A stretch of 64,000 nt of DNA from Azospirillum oryzae. GTDB taxonomy: Bacteria > Pseudomonadota > Alphaproteobacteria > Azospirillales > Azospirillaceae. Location of the stretch: NCBI RefSeq assembly GCF_008364795.1, contig NZ_VTTM01000012.1, positions 118,794-182,793 of the forward strand, in the 5' to 3' direction. Of this stretch, positions 44,086-52,783 are shown one piece after another. Made by a program: the position numbers and the translations under genes. The notes under the pieces are model-generated. The model saw only the letters and a list, made by a program, of their open reading frames with translations, was not told the DNA's origin and searched no databases. Each line of letters starts with the position of its first letter. The first letter of the stretch is position 1.

Positions 44086-45323
44086 AGAAGCCCGCGCTGG
44101 TCTTCAGTTGGGAGATGTTCGGCCCCTACCACATGGACCGGCTGGAGGCTGTCGGCCGCCGGCTGGGCCATGTCTATGACGTGATCGGGCTGGAAGTCGG
44201 GTCGAAATCGCACACCTACGCCTGGGATTCGACCGGGTCGGGGCAGAATTTCCGCAAGATCACCCTGTTTCCCGGCCAGTCGAAGGCGGACCTCTCCACG
44301 GCCACGGTGTACCGCGCCCTGCTGCGCGAATGCCGGCGCGTCGACGCCCGCTTTGTCTTCCTGTGCCATTACGAGGATCCGGACGTCTTCGCGCTCGCCC
44401 TGACCATGCGGCTGATGGGGCGCAAGGTCATCAACATGAACGCCTCCAAGTACGACGACAAGCCGCGCATCCTGTGGCGCGAGATGGTCAAGAGCGTCTT
44501 CTACTCCCCCTATCAGGCGGGGATCGGCGGAAGTCACCGCACGGTGGATTACTTCCGACTGTTGGGACTCCCGAAAGACCGGCTCTATATCGGGTACGAC
44601 ACGCTGTCGCTGGACCGCATCCGACGACTGTCCGGGATGGAGCCGGCCCCTGGGGGAGTACCCTTCGCCGACCGCCACTTCACCATCATCGCGCGTTTCG
44701 TCCCGAAGAAGAACTTGTTCCGGGCGGTCGAAGCCTACGACATTTACCGGCAGTTGGCCGGTCCGGCCGCCCGTCCGCTCCACCTCTGCGGATCCGGTCC
44801 GCTGGAGGCGGAGTTGCGGGCCGAGGTGGCGCGGCGCGGGCTGGACGGGTCGATCGTCTTCCGCGGCTTCCTGCAGGAGAAGGGGATCGCCGAGACGCTG
44901 GGATCGACGCTCTGCCTGCTTCTGCCGTCGCTGGAGGAGCAGTTCGGTCTGGTGGTGAACGAGGCTTTGGCCATGGGGGTGCCGACCATCCTGTCCGATC
45001 AGTGCGGCGCGCGCGACGTTCTGATCCGCAGCGGGTTGAACGGCCACATCGTGGAGCCGGACAACCCCGAGGGGCTGGCGCGCTACATGCTGTCGGTCGC
45101 GGGGGACGAGGACGAGTGGCGCCGTCTGAGTCTGAACGGGCGGCCCTTCCAGGCGTTGGCCGACGCCAGCTTCTTCGCCCAGTCGGTGGAGAAGGCCGTG
45201 GTGGCGCTGGGCGGTCCCAGGGCGGAGCGCAGCGCGGACACGGACTATGTGTCCGACTATTCCGCCGATCCGGAGGGTGGCCAGCATGGCCGGTCGACCG
45301 GAGCGGCACTGACCGGGAGTTGA
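44082..45323 (+). CDS. Glycosyltransferase, GT4-like
   Basis: 413 aa. N-terminal KPALVFSWEMFGPYHMDRLEAVGRRLG, and a GT4 C-terminal half: FTIIARFVPKKNLFRAVEAYDIYR, LCGSGPLEAELR, PSLEEQFGLVVNEALAMGVPTI (E-x7-E-type motif), and LNGHIVEPDNPEGLA. ATG 44082 overlaps the upstream stop by four bases and is clearly coupled. Donor and acceptor are unknown. The last 40 residues are polar and unstructured. Confidence 0.88.
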   Translation: MKKPALVFSWEMFGPYHMDRLEAVGRRLGHVYDVIGLEVGSKSHTYAWDSTGSGQNFRKITLFPGQSKADLSTATVYRALLRECRRVDARFVFLCHYEDPDVFALALTMRLMGRKVINMNASKYDDKPRILWREMVKSVFYSPYQAGIGGSHRTVDYFRLLGLPKDRLYIGYDTLSLDRIRRLSGMEPAPGGVPFADRHFTIIARFVPKKNLFRAVEAYDIYRQLAGPAARPLHLCGSGPLEAELRAEVARRGLDGSIVFRGFLQEKGIAETLGSTLCLLLPSLEEQFGLVVNEALAMGVPTILSDQCGARDVLIRSGLNGHIVEPDNPEGLARYMLSVAGDEDEWRRLSLNGRPFQALADASFFAQSVEKAVVALGGPRAERSADTDYVSDYSADPEGGQHGRSTGAALTGS

Positions 45324-45325
45324 CG

Positions 45326-46474
45326 ATGGAACGGAACGCGCGCACCCATGTGGTCGTCTCCGGGCGCCTGCCGCCTCCGGTGGACGGGATGAGCCGGGTG
45401 ACGGCCCTGGTGCTGGAGCGTCTGCAGGACCGCATGCGGGGGCGCGGCCGCGTGGAGGTCGCCGACCTGTCGCCCGGCTGGAACGGCGGCGGCGTCGCCT
45501 ACCATCTGCGCAAGATGACGCGGGTGTTCGGCACCATGGGCCGGCTCGCCGCCGGGCTGCGCAAGCCGGACCGCCGTTTCTACATGCCGGTGGATTCCGG
45601 CTGGGGCACGCTCTACACCGCCGCGCTCGCCGGGACCGCAAGGCTGTTCGGCTACGAGCGGGTGCTGCACCATCACTCCTTCGCCACCATCAGCAAACCG
45701 ACCTGGCGGATGCGGCTGCTGACCCGGGTGGCCGGCGCCGGCTGCACCCATGTGCTGCTGTGCCCGGCGATGCAGATGCGCTTCCAGTCGATCTATCCGG
45801 CGGCGCGCACCTGCATGACCATGTCGAACGCCATCTTCTCCACGCCCGACGCAGCCCCGCGGCCGCGGCGCGACGGCCCGCTGCGAATCGGCCACCTGTC
45901 GAACCTGTGCGGCGAGAAGGGGCTGGACACGCTGTTCGCCCTGCTGCGCGCCCTTCAGCTGGAAGGGGTGGACGCCAAGCTGGTGCTGGCCGGGCCGGGG
46001 CTGAAGCCGAGGGACAATGCGATGGTCGCCGCCGGGCTGATGGCCTTCGACGGGGCAGTCGAGTATCACGGTCCGGTCCATGGCGAGGCCAAGGAGGCCT
46101 TCTATCGCGACATCGACGTCTTCGTCTTCCCCACCCAGTACCGCAACGAGGCGCAGCCGCTGGTGCTGTTCGAAGCGATGGCCGCCGGCGTGCCGGTGCT
46201 GGCCTATGAGCGCGGCTGCATCGGCTCCGACATTCCGGCCGACGGGCTGGTGCCGCGGGACGCCGACTTCGTGAAGGCGGCGCTGCCGATCCTGGCGGCC
46301 TGGGCCGACGACCGCGAGGCGCTTGCCGCCGCCTCGGCGCAGACGCTGACCCGTGCCCGGGTGGCCTTCGAGACCAGCCGCATTGGCCTGGACCTGCTGC
46401 TCGACCGCATCGCCGGCCCGCATCCGGCCGCAGCATCCGCCGCCGTGCAGGCCAAGCGCCGCGTGGCGGGATAG
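45326..46474 (+). CDS. Glycosyltransferase, GT4-like
   Basis: 382 aa. HVVVSGRLPPPVDGMSRVTALVLERL, then GPLRIGHLSNLCGEKGLDTLFALL, VLAGPG, and the E-x7-E-like block FPTQYRNEAQPLVLFEAMAAGVPVLAYERG. GGGAGT before ATG 45326, three bases after the previous stop. Third consecutive transferase in the cluster and last gene before the Lrp gene on the other strand. Substrate unknown. Confidence 0.88.
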   Translation: MERNARTHVVVSGRLPPPVDGMSRVTALVLERLQDRMRGRGRVEVADLSPGWNGGGVAYHLRKMTRVFGTMGRLAAGLRKPDRRFYMPVDSGWGTLYTAALAGTARLFGYERVLHHHSFATISKPTWRMRLLTRVAGAGCTHVLLCPAMQMRFQSIYPAARTCMTMSNAIFSTPDAAPRPRRDGPLRIGHLSNLCGEKGLDTLFALLRALQLEGVDAKLVLAGPGLKPRDNAMVAAGLMAFDGAVEYHGPVHGEAKEAFYRDIDVFVFPTQYRNEAQPLVLFEAMAAGVPVLAYERGCIGSDIPADGLVPRDADFVKAALPILAAWADDREALAAASAQTLTRARVAFETSRIGLDLLLDRIAGPHPAAASAAVQAKRRVAG

Positions 46475-46494
46475 GGGAGGGATGCAGGGGGGAG

Positions 46495-46977
46495 CTACGC
46501 CCCGCCCCCCAGCGGCAGAGCCGTCTCGAACTTGATTTCCTTCAGGGCGAAGTTGGAGCGGATGCGGACCTGGAAGGGCAGTTGGAAGACGAATTCCTCC
46601 AGGAACCGGTTGTAGTCGGCGATGGCCCGCACCGCGACCCGCAGCAGATAGTCCGCATCCCCCGACACCGCATAGCATTCCAGCACCTCCGGCCGCTTGC
46701 GCACCGCGTCGATGAAGACGGCGGCGGTCTCGGCCGAATGGTGGTCCAGCGTCACATGGGCGAAGACGCACTCGCCGACCGACGCCGCCTTGGGATCGAC
46801 CAGCGCGGTGTAGCGGCGGATCACCCCGGTCTCCTCCAGCGACTTCAGACGGCGCCAGCAGGACGACGGCGAGGTGCCGACGCGGTCGGCCAACTCCTGC
46901 ACGGTCAGGCGGGAATCCTCCTGCAGGGCGACCAGGATTCTGATGTCGATTTCCGAAAGGGTCGCGGGCAACGGCAA
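46495..46977 (-). CDS. Lrp/AsnC-family regulator
   Basis: 160 aa. Winged-helix HTH (DIRILVALQEDSRLTVQELADRVGTSPSSCWRRLKSLEETGVI) and RAM ligand domain (CYAVSGDADYLLRVAV). It is divergent from hppD with a 130-bp gap, so it probably controls aromatic amino-acid breakdown in response to tyrosine or phenylalanine-related ligands. That target is inference. Two GAAAGCT copies (47006-47012, 47045-47051) lie in the gap. Confidence 0.9.
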   Translation of the reverse strand: MPLPATLSEIDIRILVALQEDSRLTVQELADRVGTSPSSCWRRLKSLEETGVIRRYTALVDPKAASVGECVFAHVTLDHHSAETAAVFIDAVRKRPEVLECYAVSGDADYLLRVAVRAIADYNRFLEEFVFQLPFQVRIRSNFALKEIKFETALPLGGGA

Positions 46978-47107
46978 ATTTCTCCGACAGGGCCGAGCAT
47001 AGCGGGAAAGCTTGCCAAAATCATAGGTGTACCAGCCCCACTTTGAAAGCTATTTCCACTGACAGTCCGGCATACTGATCGCAGAACGAACCAAGGGAGA
47101 GGCGATC

Positions 47108-48181
47108 ATGGCCGACATGTGGGAAAACCCGATGAAGACCGATGGATTCGAGTTCATCGAATTCACCGCGCCGGACACGGTGGCGCTGGGCCGCCTGTTC
47201 GAGCAGCTGGGCTTCACCGCCATCGCCCGCCACCGGTCGAAGGACGTCACGCTCTACCGCCAGGGCGACGTGAACTTCATCGTCAATGCCGAGCCGTCGG
47301 GCTTTCCGCGCAACTTCGCCGCGCAGCACGGCCCGTCGATCTGCGCCATCGCCTTCCGCGTCGCCGACGCCGCCTTCGCCTATCGCCGGGCCGTCGACCT
47401 CGGCGCCTGGGGTGTCGAGAACCGCGTCGGCGCGATGGAACTGAACATCCCCGCCATCAAGGGCATCGGCGATTCGCTGATCTACCTCGTCGACCGCTAT
47501 GGCGAGCGGGGCAGCATCTATGAGGTCGATTTCGTGCCGCTGCCGGGTGTGGACCAGCATCCGCAGGGCGCCGGCCTGACCTACATCGACCACCTCACCC
47601 ACAACGTCCACACCGGGCGGATGGAGGAGTGGGCCGATTTCTACACCCGCCTGTTCGGCTTCCGCGAAATCCGTTATTTCGACATCGAGGGCAAGCTGAC
47701 CGGCCTGCGCTCGAAGGCGATGACCAGCCCCTGCGGCAAGATCCGCATTCCGATCAACGAGTCCGCCGACAACAAGTCGCAGATCGTCGAATATCTGCGC
47801 GACTACAAGGGCGAGGGGATCCAGCACGTGGCGCTCGGCACCAACGACATCGTCCACACCGTGGAGACGATGCGCGGCATGGGCACGCCGTTCCAGGACA
47901 CGCCCGACACCTATTACGAGCGCGTCGATGCCCGCGTGCCCGGCCACAACCAGGACCTGAAGCGCCTGCAGGCCAACCGCATCCTGGTCGACGGCGCCCC
48001 GACGGAAGGGCAGGGCCTGCTGCTGCAGATCTTCACCCAGAACGTCATCGGCCCGATCTTCTTCGAGATCATCCAGCGCATCGGCAACGAGGGCTTCGGC
48101 GAGGGCAACTTCAAGGCCCTGTTCGAATCCATCGAACTCGACCAGATCCGCCGCGGCGTGCTGAGCGAGAACGCCGCCTGA
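47108..48181 (+). CDS. hppD: 4-hydroxyphenylpyruvate dioxygenase
   Basis: Fe(II) oxygenase making homogentisate in tyrosine degradation, 357 aa, two vicinal-oxygen-chelate halves. Iron ligands are His in IDHLTHNV, His in GIQHVALGT, and Glu in IFFEIIQR. GENEMAP: start MADMWENPMKTDGFEFIEF with GGGAGAGG upstream. Ends EGNFKALFESIELDQIRRGVL, the family tail. No hmgA or fahA in view. Followed by a convergent terminator. Confidence 0.95.
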   Translation: MADMWENPMKTDGFEFIEFTAPDTVALGRLFEQLGFTAIARHRSKDVTLYRQGDVNFIVNAEPSGFPRNFAAQHGPSICAIAFRVADAAFAYRRAVDLGAWGVENRVGAMELNIPAIKGIGDSLIYLVDRYGERGSIYEVDFVPLPGVDQHPQGAGLTYIDHLTHNVHTGRMEEWADFYTRLFGFREIRYFDIEGKLTGLRSKAMTSPCGKIRIPINESADNKSQIVEYLRDYKGEGIQHVALGTNDIVHTVETMRGMGTPFQDTPDTYYERVDARVPGHNQDLKRLQANRILVDGAPTEGQGLLLQIFTQNVIGPIFFEIIQRIGNEGFGEGNFKALFESIELDQIRRGVLSENAA

Positions 48182-48210
48182 GCCTCACGCGCCTTCGTCG
48201 GGAGGGTTCC

Positions 48211-48244
48211 GAACGCCGTCCGGTCGCGAGGCCGGGCGGCGTTC
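48211..48244. terminator. Terminator hairpin between hppD and anti-sigma gene
   Basis: 13-bp stem GAACGCCGTCCGG / CCGGGCGGCGTTC with one G-U pair and an 8-base loop. It lies between the convergent hppD and anti-sigma stops (its last two bases overlap the anti-sigma stop). Confidence 0.7.
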
Positions 48245-49025
48245 ACGCATCGTTGCCGATCTGACGCCGCACCTCGTCGGCGATCGGATGCAGAAGTGAC
48301 TGCGCATCGGCGGGACCCACCAGACTGTAGCCCATGCCCTTGGCCGCCCATGAAAAGCCGCTGGCCGCCTTTTGGCTGAGGGGCTGCATCGGGATGTCGT
48401 GATCGACCGCCATCGGGCGACTGAGCATGACGAGGCGCGTGCCGTGGTCGTTGTCATACATGAAGAGCGCCGCCGGCCCATGCGGGGTTGCGACGACACG
48501 TCCGCCCATGAAGCGGTAGCCCGACGCTTGGAGGTCGGGGGCTGCGATCTGCCGTCCCAGGCGCGTCGAGATCCAATCGGCCAGTTCAGGGCCGGCGCCG
48601 GCACGCAGTTCGACGGGACGGACATGGTCGGGACCGTAGACGGCATAATTGTCCGCGGCCTCCTGACCGAGCGAGGCGATGCCTTGCAGCGGCGGGCCGG
48701 ACCACCCCCGCATCGTCCAGCCGCCGGCGCCGCCCAACCCGATCAACAGGACGGCCGCCGCCGCTGCCGCCCACCAAGGCAGGCGGGATCGGCGTCCGTG
48801 ACGTTCCGCGATGTGCCGGACGTTGAGCGCCGCGGGGATCGGTTCGTCGGCGATCGGCAAGAGAAGGGCTCTGAGTTCGCCGCGTTGTGCAACGTACCCG
48901 TTCACACGCTCCGCCACGTCGGGATGGGCCTCCAGATAGGCCGCCACCTCGGCCAGCCGGGCGGGATCGAGACGCTGGTCGACGAAGGCGTTGAGATCGT
49001 CCTCGGTGATCGGGCGACTGGTCAT
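48243..49025 (-). CDS. Anti-sigma factor, membrane-anchored
   Basis: 260 aa. N-terminal cytoplasmic zinc-free ASD-like segment (ITEDDLNAFVDQRLDPARLAEVAAYLEAHPDVAERV), one membrane helix near residues 83-105 (WWAAAAAAVLLIGLGGAGGWTM), then a 150-residue periplasmic domain. The family binds and silences a partner ECF sigma. The start overlaps the sigma stop by ATGA. It lacks the His/Cys zinc motif of the classical ZAS domain. Confidence 0.85.
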   Translation of the reverse strand: MTSRPITEDDLNAFVDQRLDPARLAEVAAYLEAHPDVAERVNGYVAQRGELRALLLPIADEPIPAALNVRHIAERHGRRSRLPWWAAAAAAVLLIGLGGAGGWTMRGWSGPPLQGIASLGQEAADNYAVYGPDHVRPVELRAGAGPELADWISTRLGRQIAAPDLQASGYRFMGGRVVATPHGPAALFMYDNDHGTRLVMLSRPMAVDHDIPMQPLSQKAASGFSWAAKGMGYSLVGPADAQSLLHPIADEVRRQIGNDA

Positions 49026-49537
49026 TTCACCCTCCGCAAATGGGGTCGTTCGGCGGGTTCGGCCGGCATGTCCTTGATGCTCTTCAGCAGCTTTTCGCGC
49101 GCACGTGACAGGCGTGACATCACGGTCCCTATTGGAACATCCAGAACCTTGGCTGCATCCGCATAGGAAAGGTCTTCGATGCTGACAAGCAGAATGACCG
49201 CGCGCTGATCCTCGGGAAGCGCTTCGAGCGCGTGCAGCAAGGCGCGGTGGTGCAGGCCATCCTCCTGCGATGGAGGCGTCGAGAGCCAGTTTTCGGCGGA
49301 CTCGACGCTGATGTCCGAAGATCGTGGAGCCCTGCGCTTCAACTCCGTCATCGCGAGGTTATGGAGGATGGTGAAGACCCAGCTGCGGGTGTCGCCGCCG
49401 ACCCGACGCTGACTCCAATGGGCGATCGCGCGTTCGAGGCAGTCCTGAACCAGATCGTCGGCCGCCGTGCGGTCGCGAAGCAGCGAACGCGCGTATCGGC
49501 GAAGCGCCGGAATGAGGGGTTCGAGAAGTTCGATCAT
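49022..49537 (-). CDS. ECF sigma factor (sigma-70 family)
   Basis: 171 aa. Region 2 (LIPALRRYARSLLRDRTAADDLVQDCLERAIAHW ... TRSWVFTILHNL) and region 4 (ALEALPEDQRAVILLVSIEDLSYADAAKVLDVPIGTVMSRLSRAREKLL). Coupled to its anti-sigma by a 4-base ATGA overlap. It follows the DUF305-beta-propeller pair on the same strand with a hairpin in the gap, so the four may form one regulon. Start ATG 49537 has a weak ribosome-binding site. Confidence 0.92.
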   Translation of the reverse strand: MIELLEPLIPALRRYARSLLRDRTAADDLVQDCLERAIAHWSQRRVGGDTRSWVFTILHNLAMTELKRRAPRSSDISVESAENWLSTPPSQEDGLHHRALLHALEALPEDQRAVILLVSIEDLSYADAAKVLDVPIGTVMSRLSRAREKLLKSIKDMPAEPAERPHLRRVK

Positions 49538-49595
49538 GATCGGACATCGTGCGACTGTAGACTATGAGATTTGGGTGGCGCTGGACTTCGGGCCA

Positions 49596-49625
49596 GCCCG
49601 CCCGCTGCTTTCGCGGCGGGCGGGC
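49596..49625 (-). terminator. GC-rich hairpin after the beta-propeller gene
   Basis: 10-bp perfect stem GCCCGCCCGC / GCGGGCGGGC with a 10-base loop, 7 bases past the propeller stop on the minus strand. No T-run, so read-through into the sigma gene is possible. Confidence 0.6.
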
Positions 49626-49631
49626 CGGATG

Positions 49632-51095
49632 CTATCGCGCCTGGATTTGGACGACGGCGCCGGGCTGGGCCGCCGTGCCCTCGGCGATAACCAGATATCG
49701 CTTTTCGGCTTTCGTGGTGCTCTGCACGATCTGCCGGATCGGCCCCGACGCATTGACGATCGCAGAACCGGCCGGGTTCGTCATGAACGCGGCGAGCGGA
49801 TGCAATGCGCCTTGGCCGGCGCCGGTCTCGGCCAACGCCAGCACATAGGGCTTCTTGGGCTCCAGGCCGGTCACGGAGGCCTGAAGAACCTGGATCAGGC
49901 CCTGTTCGAACAACGACACCGTCGTGACGACCTTACCGGGTTTCCCGTTCGCCGAGACCGCAAGATCAAGATGCGCCGCCTGCCCGGCGATTCCGAGCGG
50001 TGTCAGGTTGTCGGTACCGGGGCCCTCGGGCACAGCGTCGGGCACATAGGTGATCGCTTGCGGTGCCTGACCAATGGGCACGGTCGCGATCACCTTGTTC
50101 GTCAGGGTGTCGATCGCTGCCATCCCGTCCGCATTCTCCAGCCCGACATAGATGCGGCTGCCGTCGCCGGACGGCCAGATGCCGTGCGGCAGGTTGCCAA
50201 CGGGGATGGTTGCGACCTGCTCGAACGTATCGGTACGAAAGACCTTCACTTCGTTCAGGCCGCCGACGGTGACGTAGGCGAATATCCCATTGGCGTTGTG
50301 CGCGAAGTTGACGTGGTTGGTGATCGGGCCGGTGTCGAGCGTCTTGATCACGTTGAATGGCGGCTGGGCGTTGAAGACCTGGGTCTTGCCGACATCCTTC
50401 AGCGTGAACCACACCTGTTGGCCGTCCGGCGTCGCGGCGATATTCGGGCAGAATGGGCTTGCCTGCGGGACACGGGCGACGATCTGGTGGTCCGCCACGC
50501 TGACGACGTCCGTCTCCGGGTTGAAGGACGAGCAGATGTAGCCGTATTTTCCGTCCGGCGAGAAGATCTGCATGCCGGGGCCGTTCGGCGTCTTGATGCG
50601 GGTCTTTTCTTCGAAGGTCTTGGCATCGAGGACGGCGACATAATCCTCGCCGCGCACGGTGACCCAGACCTCGCTGCCGTCCTGAGTATAGAACGCTTCG
50701 TGAGGCGAGCGTCCGACATAGGTGGTGTGCTTGACCGAATTGGTTGCCGTGTCGATGAAGGTGACCGAGTTGGAGCCGATCGACACGACCGCGATGGTCT
50801 TGCGGTCGGGCGAGAAGCCCATGCCATGGACCAGGACCTGCCCCTTGTAGAGCGGACTGAAGTTCGCCGGCTGCGGATCGCCCAGGCGAATGACGCCGAG
50901 GACCTTGTTGTCGACGGGATCGATGACCGAAACCGTGTTCGAGAACTGTTCGGCCGCGTAGACGCGATCACGATGGCTGATCGGGAAATCCGGCGCGGTG
51001 CCGGCGTACGGCGCTTGCCCGGCATAGGCGGGCAGATCCGCGGCAAGCACGGAACCGGCGATCATCGCCAGCGTGGAAAGCAGACGAATCTTCAT
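49632..51095 (-). CDS. YVTN-type beta-propeller secreted protein
   Basis: 487 aa. Signal peptide (LLSTLAMIAGSVLAADLPAYAG), then repeated propeller blades with Y-V/A-x-N/S-x-x-x-N/D-T-V-x-V-I/L-D pattern: NTVSVIDPVDNKVLGVIRLG, NSVTFIDTATNSVKHTTYVG, DYVAVLDAKTFEEKTRIKTP, and NEVKVFRTDTFEQVATIPVG. Periplasmic or surface protein, related to cytochrome-d1/YncE-like propellers; no haem-binding motif is visible. ATG 51095 overlaps the DUF305 stop. It may bind a metal or redox partner. Function unknown. Confidence 0.87.
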   Translation of the reverse strand: MKIRLLSTLAMIAGSVLAADLPAYAGQAPYAGTAPDFPISHRDRVYAAEQFSNTVSVIDPVDNKVLGVIRLGDPQPANFSPLYKGQVLVHGMGFSPDRKTIAVVSIGSNSVTFIDTATNSVKHTTYVGRSPHEAFYTQDGSEVWVTVRGEDYVAVLDAKTFEEKTRIKTPNGPGMQIFSPDGKYGYICSSFNPETDVVSVADHQIVARVPQASPFCPNIAATPDGQQVWFTLKDVGKTQVFNAQPPFNVIKTLDTGPITNHVNFAHNANGIFAYVTVGGLNEVKVFRTDTFEQVATIPVGNLPHGIWPSGDGSRIYVGLENADGMAAIDTLTNKVIATVPIGQAPQAITYVPDAVPEGPGTDNLTPLGIAGQAAHLDLAVSANGKPGKVVTTVSLFEQGLIQVLQASVTGLEPKKPYVLALAETGAGQGALHPLAAFMTNPAGSAIVNASGPIRQIVQSTTKAEKRYLVIAEGTAAQPGAVVQIQAR

Positions 51096-51589
51096 CGGGA
51101 CTGATCCTTGTTCGTGTGCATGTGCATATGCGTCTGCATTGGGGAGGGGGCGGTCTTCAGGTCCGGTGATCGAGGCTGGACCTGGGTCGGCACCGGCATG
51201 GACGGCGGCAGCGGCTGCCCCAGCGCCATGCGCATGGCGGCGATCTCCTGCTGCTGCTCGACGATGATCTCTTGGGCGATGCGCCGAAGCTGCTCGTTCT
51301 TCCCATAGCGCAGTTCGGCGAGCGCCATGTCGATTGCGCCCTGATGATGGGGAATCATCATCGCGGTGAAGTCCGCGTCGACATCGCCCGTTGGCTTGAC
51401 CGCCATGCCGGACATCATTTTGTCCATGGCGACGGTGTTTTCCGCGAGGAACGGGGCTTCCTCGTCGAGTGCTGCCGTTGCGGGCGGCTCGATTGAAGCA
51501 GCGTCGGCGCTTTGGGCTTCGGCCTGCCTCGAAGCCGCTATTCCGGCCATCAGGACGAGGGCTATGGCTGCCACTGTGGAATGTCGCAT
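51092..51589 (-). CDS. DUF305 periplasmic protein (CopM-like)
   Basis: 165 aa with signal peptide ending near AEA. Core MMIPHHQGAIDMALAELRYGKNEQLRRIAQEIIVEQQQEIAAMR is the DUF305 motif with its His pair; CopM-type members bind copper or silver. His/Met-rich C-terminus (MQTHMHMHTNKD) supports metal binding. Translationally coupled to the beta-propeller gene. ATG 51589 with AAGGAACT... just upstream is a modest site. First gene of the operon, so its promoter is in the 51590-52223 gap. Confidence 0.88.
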   Translation of the reverse strand: MRHSTVAAIALVLMAGIAASRQAEAQSADAASIEPPATAALDEEAPFLAENTVAMDKMMSGMAVKPTGDVDADFTAMMIPHHQGAIDMALAELRYGKNEQLRRIAQEIIVEQQQEIAAMRMALGQPLPPSMPVPTQVQPRSPDLKTAPSPMQTHMHMHTNKDQSR

Positions 51590-52223
51590 AAGGAACTCTT
51601 CGATCTGTCTCGCCGCGGTCTTGCGGGGGTGGACCGGAGGCGAACCGGATTATTCCGCGACCTCCGAAATTTTCTCCTCCCGGCGCCCGCATTTAATTTC
51701 CATAATTTTGCTTATGTGTTTTTTGCGCGCCGCAACATGGCGGTGTCCCTTTCACTCCGCCCCCGTCACTCCGGATGGGTGTGGGCATCGAAGCGTTCGC
51801 CGTCCTTGCGTCGCCAGGACCAGCAGCATGCTCGGTTCCATTCGCCCCGTCATTCGCCACACGGGTGCCCTTCGCCCTATCTGTCGCGAAAACACCAAGT
51901 CAAAGCATCAAAAAAGTTCGGCATTTGACCTTGATCCGCAGCATCTCCAGCGAACGGGAACGGCCAAGCTCAAGTTAAGTGGGAAAATCTGCCGGATGCA
52001 TGCCCAATCCCTCATCGCTTCGTCAAAGTTTCATTTTCGGCCAAATCATGCCCGATCGGCGATATCCCATTTTTGTTGTAGGCCGACAAAAATGTTTGCT
52101 CCTAATTGCGCGCTAAATCATTGAATTTTCTAGAGCGCTCTATGGCTAGCGTGAAGAAAGTTTGCTCTTCAAGCTCCTGTGTGAACAGCATGCGCGATAG
52201 ATATCCGACAAAAATGTTTGCTC
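51590..52223. other. AT-richer gene-free stretch with repeats
   Basis: 634 bases without a supported gene. Near 51680-51740 an AT-rich run (TTTAATTTCCATAATTTTGC) is the likely promoter region of the DUF305 operon on the minus strand. From 52068 onward there are repeated AAAAATGTTTGCTC elements. GC falls clearly here compared with the core, and this marks the start of foreign-looking DNA. Short open frames on the plus strand overlap DUF305 and are not supported. Confidence 0.5.
52068..52223. repeat. 19-bp direct repeats with an inverted copy
   Basis: CCGACAAAAATGTTTGCTC occurs at 52083-52101 and 52205-52223. CATTTTTGT at 52068-52076 is the inverted half of ACAAAAATG at 52086-52094. A degenerate copy (GAAGAAAGTTTGCTCTT) lies near 52152. 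GATATCC precedes both sites. Could be protein-binding iterons, transposon ends or regulatory repeats. The second copy ends at the higA stop. Confidence 0.75.
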
Positions 52224-52589
52224 TTAGACTTCCCGCCTTTGGTAGACGGCCCTACGTCGCCGGAGTGGCTGATCGTTACTGGCCGGCTGCGGCGGTGCGA
52301 ACGTGACACTGGGCGTCCAGTCACCGATTTCTACCGAGGCGTCCCATTCATCGAGGGCGGCTTGGAGGTTCATCCAGAAGCGTGGTGTGGTACCAAGCAC
52401 CAGCGCCAGTCGAGCCGCCGTGGTCGGCTCGACCCTCTTATGGCCGTTCACGATCTGGCTGACGTGCTTCCGGCTCAAACCCAGCGCATCCGCCAGGTCG
52501 GTTACGCTGATAGCGCGCGGCTCCATGTAATGGGCTTTGAGGACTACCCCGGGCGCAGTGGGGCGGCGGTTTCGATCAAGCGCGGCCAT
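52224..52589 (-). CDS. higA: HigA-family antitoxin
   Basis: 121 aa. N-terminal PTAPGVVLKAHYMEPRAISVTDLADALGLSRKHVSQIVNGHKRVEPTTAARLALVLGTTPRFWMNLQAALDEW is the HigA-type XRE domain (VxPGExLxxxL...S...A...G.S...S.I). The C-terminal 25 residues are Arg-rich. It is translated from TGATG at the end of a truncated higB. It may be orphaned. Confidence 0.9.
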   Translation of the reverse strand: MAALDRNRRPTAPGVVLKAHYMEPRAISVTDLADALGLSRKHVSQIVNGHKRVEPTTAARLALVLGTTPRFWMNLQAALDEWDASVEIGDWTPSVTFAPPQPASNDQPLRRRRAVYQRREV

Positions 52590-52744
52590 CAGCGATAATC
52601 CTCCAAGTCCAAGACGGTGACATCAACCTCATCGAAGGTGAACGTGATGCACCAGTTGCCCGAGACGCGCATACACATATTCGGCTCCTTTCCGGAAGAG
52701 CGCGCGAAAGGGCTCAACTGCGCAATGCGCAATTTCCTCGGCAC
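52589..52744 (-). pseudogene. higB: Truncated HigB-type toxin gene
   Basis: An open frame ends RVSGNWCITFTF ... VLDLEDYR and stop TGA overlapping higA ATG. This is the C-terminal strand of RelE/HigB toxins (VSGNWRITFRF, DYEDYH). Only about 51 codons remain (from GTG 52744), against 90-110 in a full toxin. Upstream the frame is closed by the stop of the next antitoxin gene (52784), so the N-terminal half is lost. The remaining upstream codons do not match the toxin. Confidence 0.7.
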
Positions 52745-52783
52745 AGTCCATGGTCGGAAGACGCTACCTCTCTGGACGGTCGG

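Noticed and set aside
47006..47051. Two GAAAGCT copies as Lrp operators for hppD
   Set aside because: Seven bases only, 39 apart, not a helical multiple; too weak to list as an operator.
51366..52124. Plus-strand frame through the DUF305 gene and the gap
   Set aside because: Overlaps a real signal-peptide gene on the other strand; ends in repeats with no start signal.
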